Part shown: positions 5,454-5,485 of the stretch, piece after piece
Layout of the letters: every line of letters begins with the position of its first letter
Numbering within the stretch: position 1 is the stretch's first letter
NCBI GenBank assembly: GCA_034717835.1
Contig: JAYELZ010000045.1
Location: forward strand, 1-5,485
Source of the DNA: G713 sp034717835
Lineage (GTDB): Bacteria > Chloroflexota > Anaerolineae > B4-G1 > SLSP01
Direction of reading: 5' to 3'
DNA: 5,485 nucleotides
Translations under genes and position numbers: made by a program
Notes under the pieces: model-generated
Database searches by the model: none
What the model saw: only the letters and a program-made list of their open reading frames with translations
Told to the model about the DNA's origin: nothing

Positions 5454-5475
5454 GCCTTAAAACTGAAACGCACCC
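5454..5475 (-). repeat. Right terminal inverted repeat of the insertion sequence
   Basis: On the minus strand it reads GGGTGCGTTTCAG, TT, TTAAGGC, the partner of 4019-4040. It differs only at two central positions within 22 bp. Confidence 0.93.
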
Positions 5476-5484
5476 TTGCCGATG
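5476..5484. repeat. Target site duplication, right copy
   Basis: TTGCCGATG directly follows the CCC end of the element and is identical to 4010-4018. Only one base of native right flank is visible beyond it, so the upstream neighbour of the PTS operon is outside the window. Confidence 0.93.
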
Positions 5485-5485
5485 G

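Larger units (their letters stand above)
4019..5475 (-). mobile_element. Complete ISKra4-family insertion sequence (1457 bp)
   Basis: The element has matched ends, one full-length transposase gene and a perfect 9-bp target duplication. Terminal inverted repeats are 22 bp with 20 matches: 13 identical bases GGGTGCGTTTCAG, a 2-bp difference, then TTAAGGC. Ends beginning GGG, the 9-bp duplication, the single ORF and the transposase motifs all agree with ISKra4. The few lines I counted are richer in G+C than the PTS genes, consistent with horizontal arrival. No passenger gene is present. The element is oriented so that its transposase reads toward the PTS operon, and no terminator is visible between the transposase stop and the element end. 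Confidence 0.94.

Noticed and set aside
4019..5475. Insertion sequence supplying an outward hybrid promoter for the PTS operon
   Set aside because: The -35 TTGACA and -10 TAAACT are both in native DNA, 16 bp or more from the element edge, so the promoter does not use an insertion-sequence -35.
1..5485. CRISPR array, tRNA, rRNA or prophage attachment site
   Set aside because: No regularly spaced repeats, cloverleaf-like segment or rRNA sequence was seen on either strand. The only long repeats are the insertion-sequence ends and their target duplication.

Overview
The window shows one side of a bacterial PTS (phosphotransferase system) operon of the galactitol/GatABC type, with a complete insertion sequence lying just upstream of it. 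Every convincing gene is on the minus strand, so transcription runs from right to left. The source is a bacterium: there are Shine-Dalgarno sequences, a sigma-70-type promoter and coupled operon genes. The mix of an ISKra4-type transposase, a Gat-type PTS and a SorC-type regulator would fit a Chloroflexota or Firmicutes-like genome, but that is an inference from gene flavour and no taxonomic marker is present.

Right part (4010-5484): an intact 1457-bp ISKra4-family element. It has 22-bp imperfect terminal inverted repeats beginning GGG, a perfect 9-bp target duplication (TTGCCGATG) and a single 454-aa DDE transposase with an N-terminal zinc ribbon. It inserted 16 bp upstream of the -35 box of the PTS promoter, and its transposase points at the operon.

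Control region (3804-4018): a strong promoter (perfect TTGACA, 17-bp spacer, TAAACT) overlaid by three small inverted repeats that look like operators. A leader of about 160 nt follows. It holds short hairpins, a possible 17-codon leader ORF and a perfect but apparently orphan Shine-Dalgarno sequence.

Operon (3803 down to 1), in transcription order: EIIC permease (474 aa), an 81-nt gap with a 19-bp RNA hairpin, a SorC/DeoR-type sugar-responsive regulator (317 aa), a small cupin (123 aa), an unrecognised single-pass membrane protein (134 aa), EIIA (168 aa) and the first ten codons of EIIB, which runs off the left edge. The last five genes are spaced by -1 to 16 nt, so they are probably one transcription unit.

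Working model: EIIA (His76) passes phosphate to EIIB (Cys9), which phosphorylates a sugar or polyol carried in by EIIC. The regulator senses the phosphorylated sugar and controls the promoter at the head of the operon. The cupin and the membrane protein are the unexplained parts: they sit inside the transport operon but are not standard PTS components. The catabolic enzymes that would name the substrate are not in the window.
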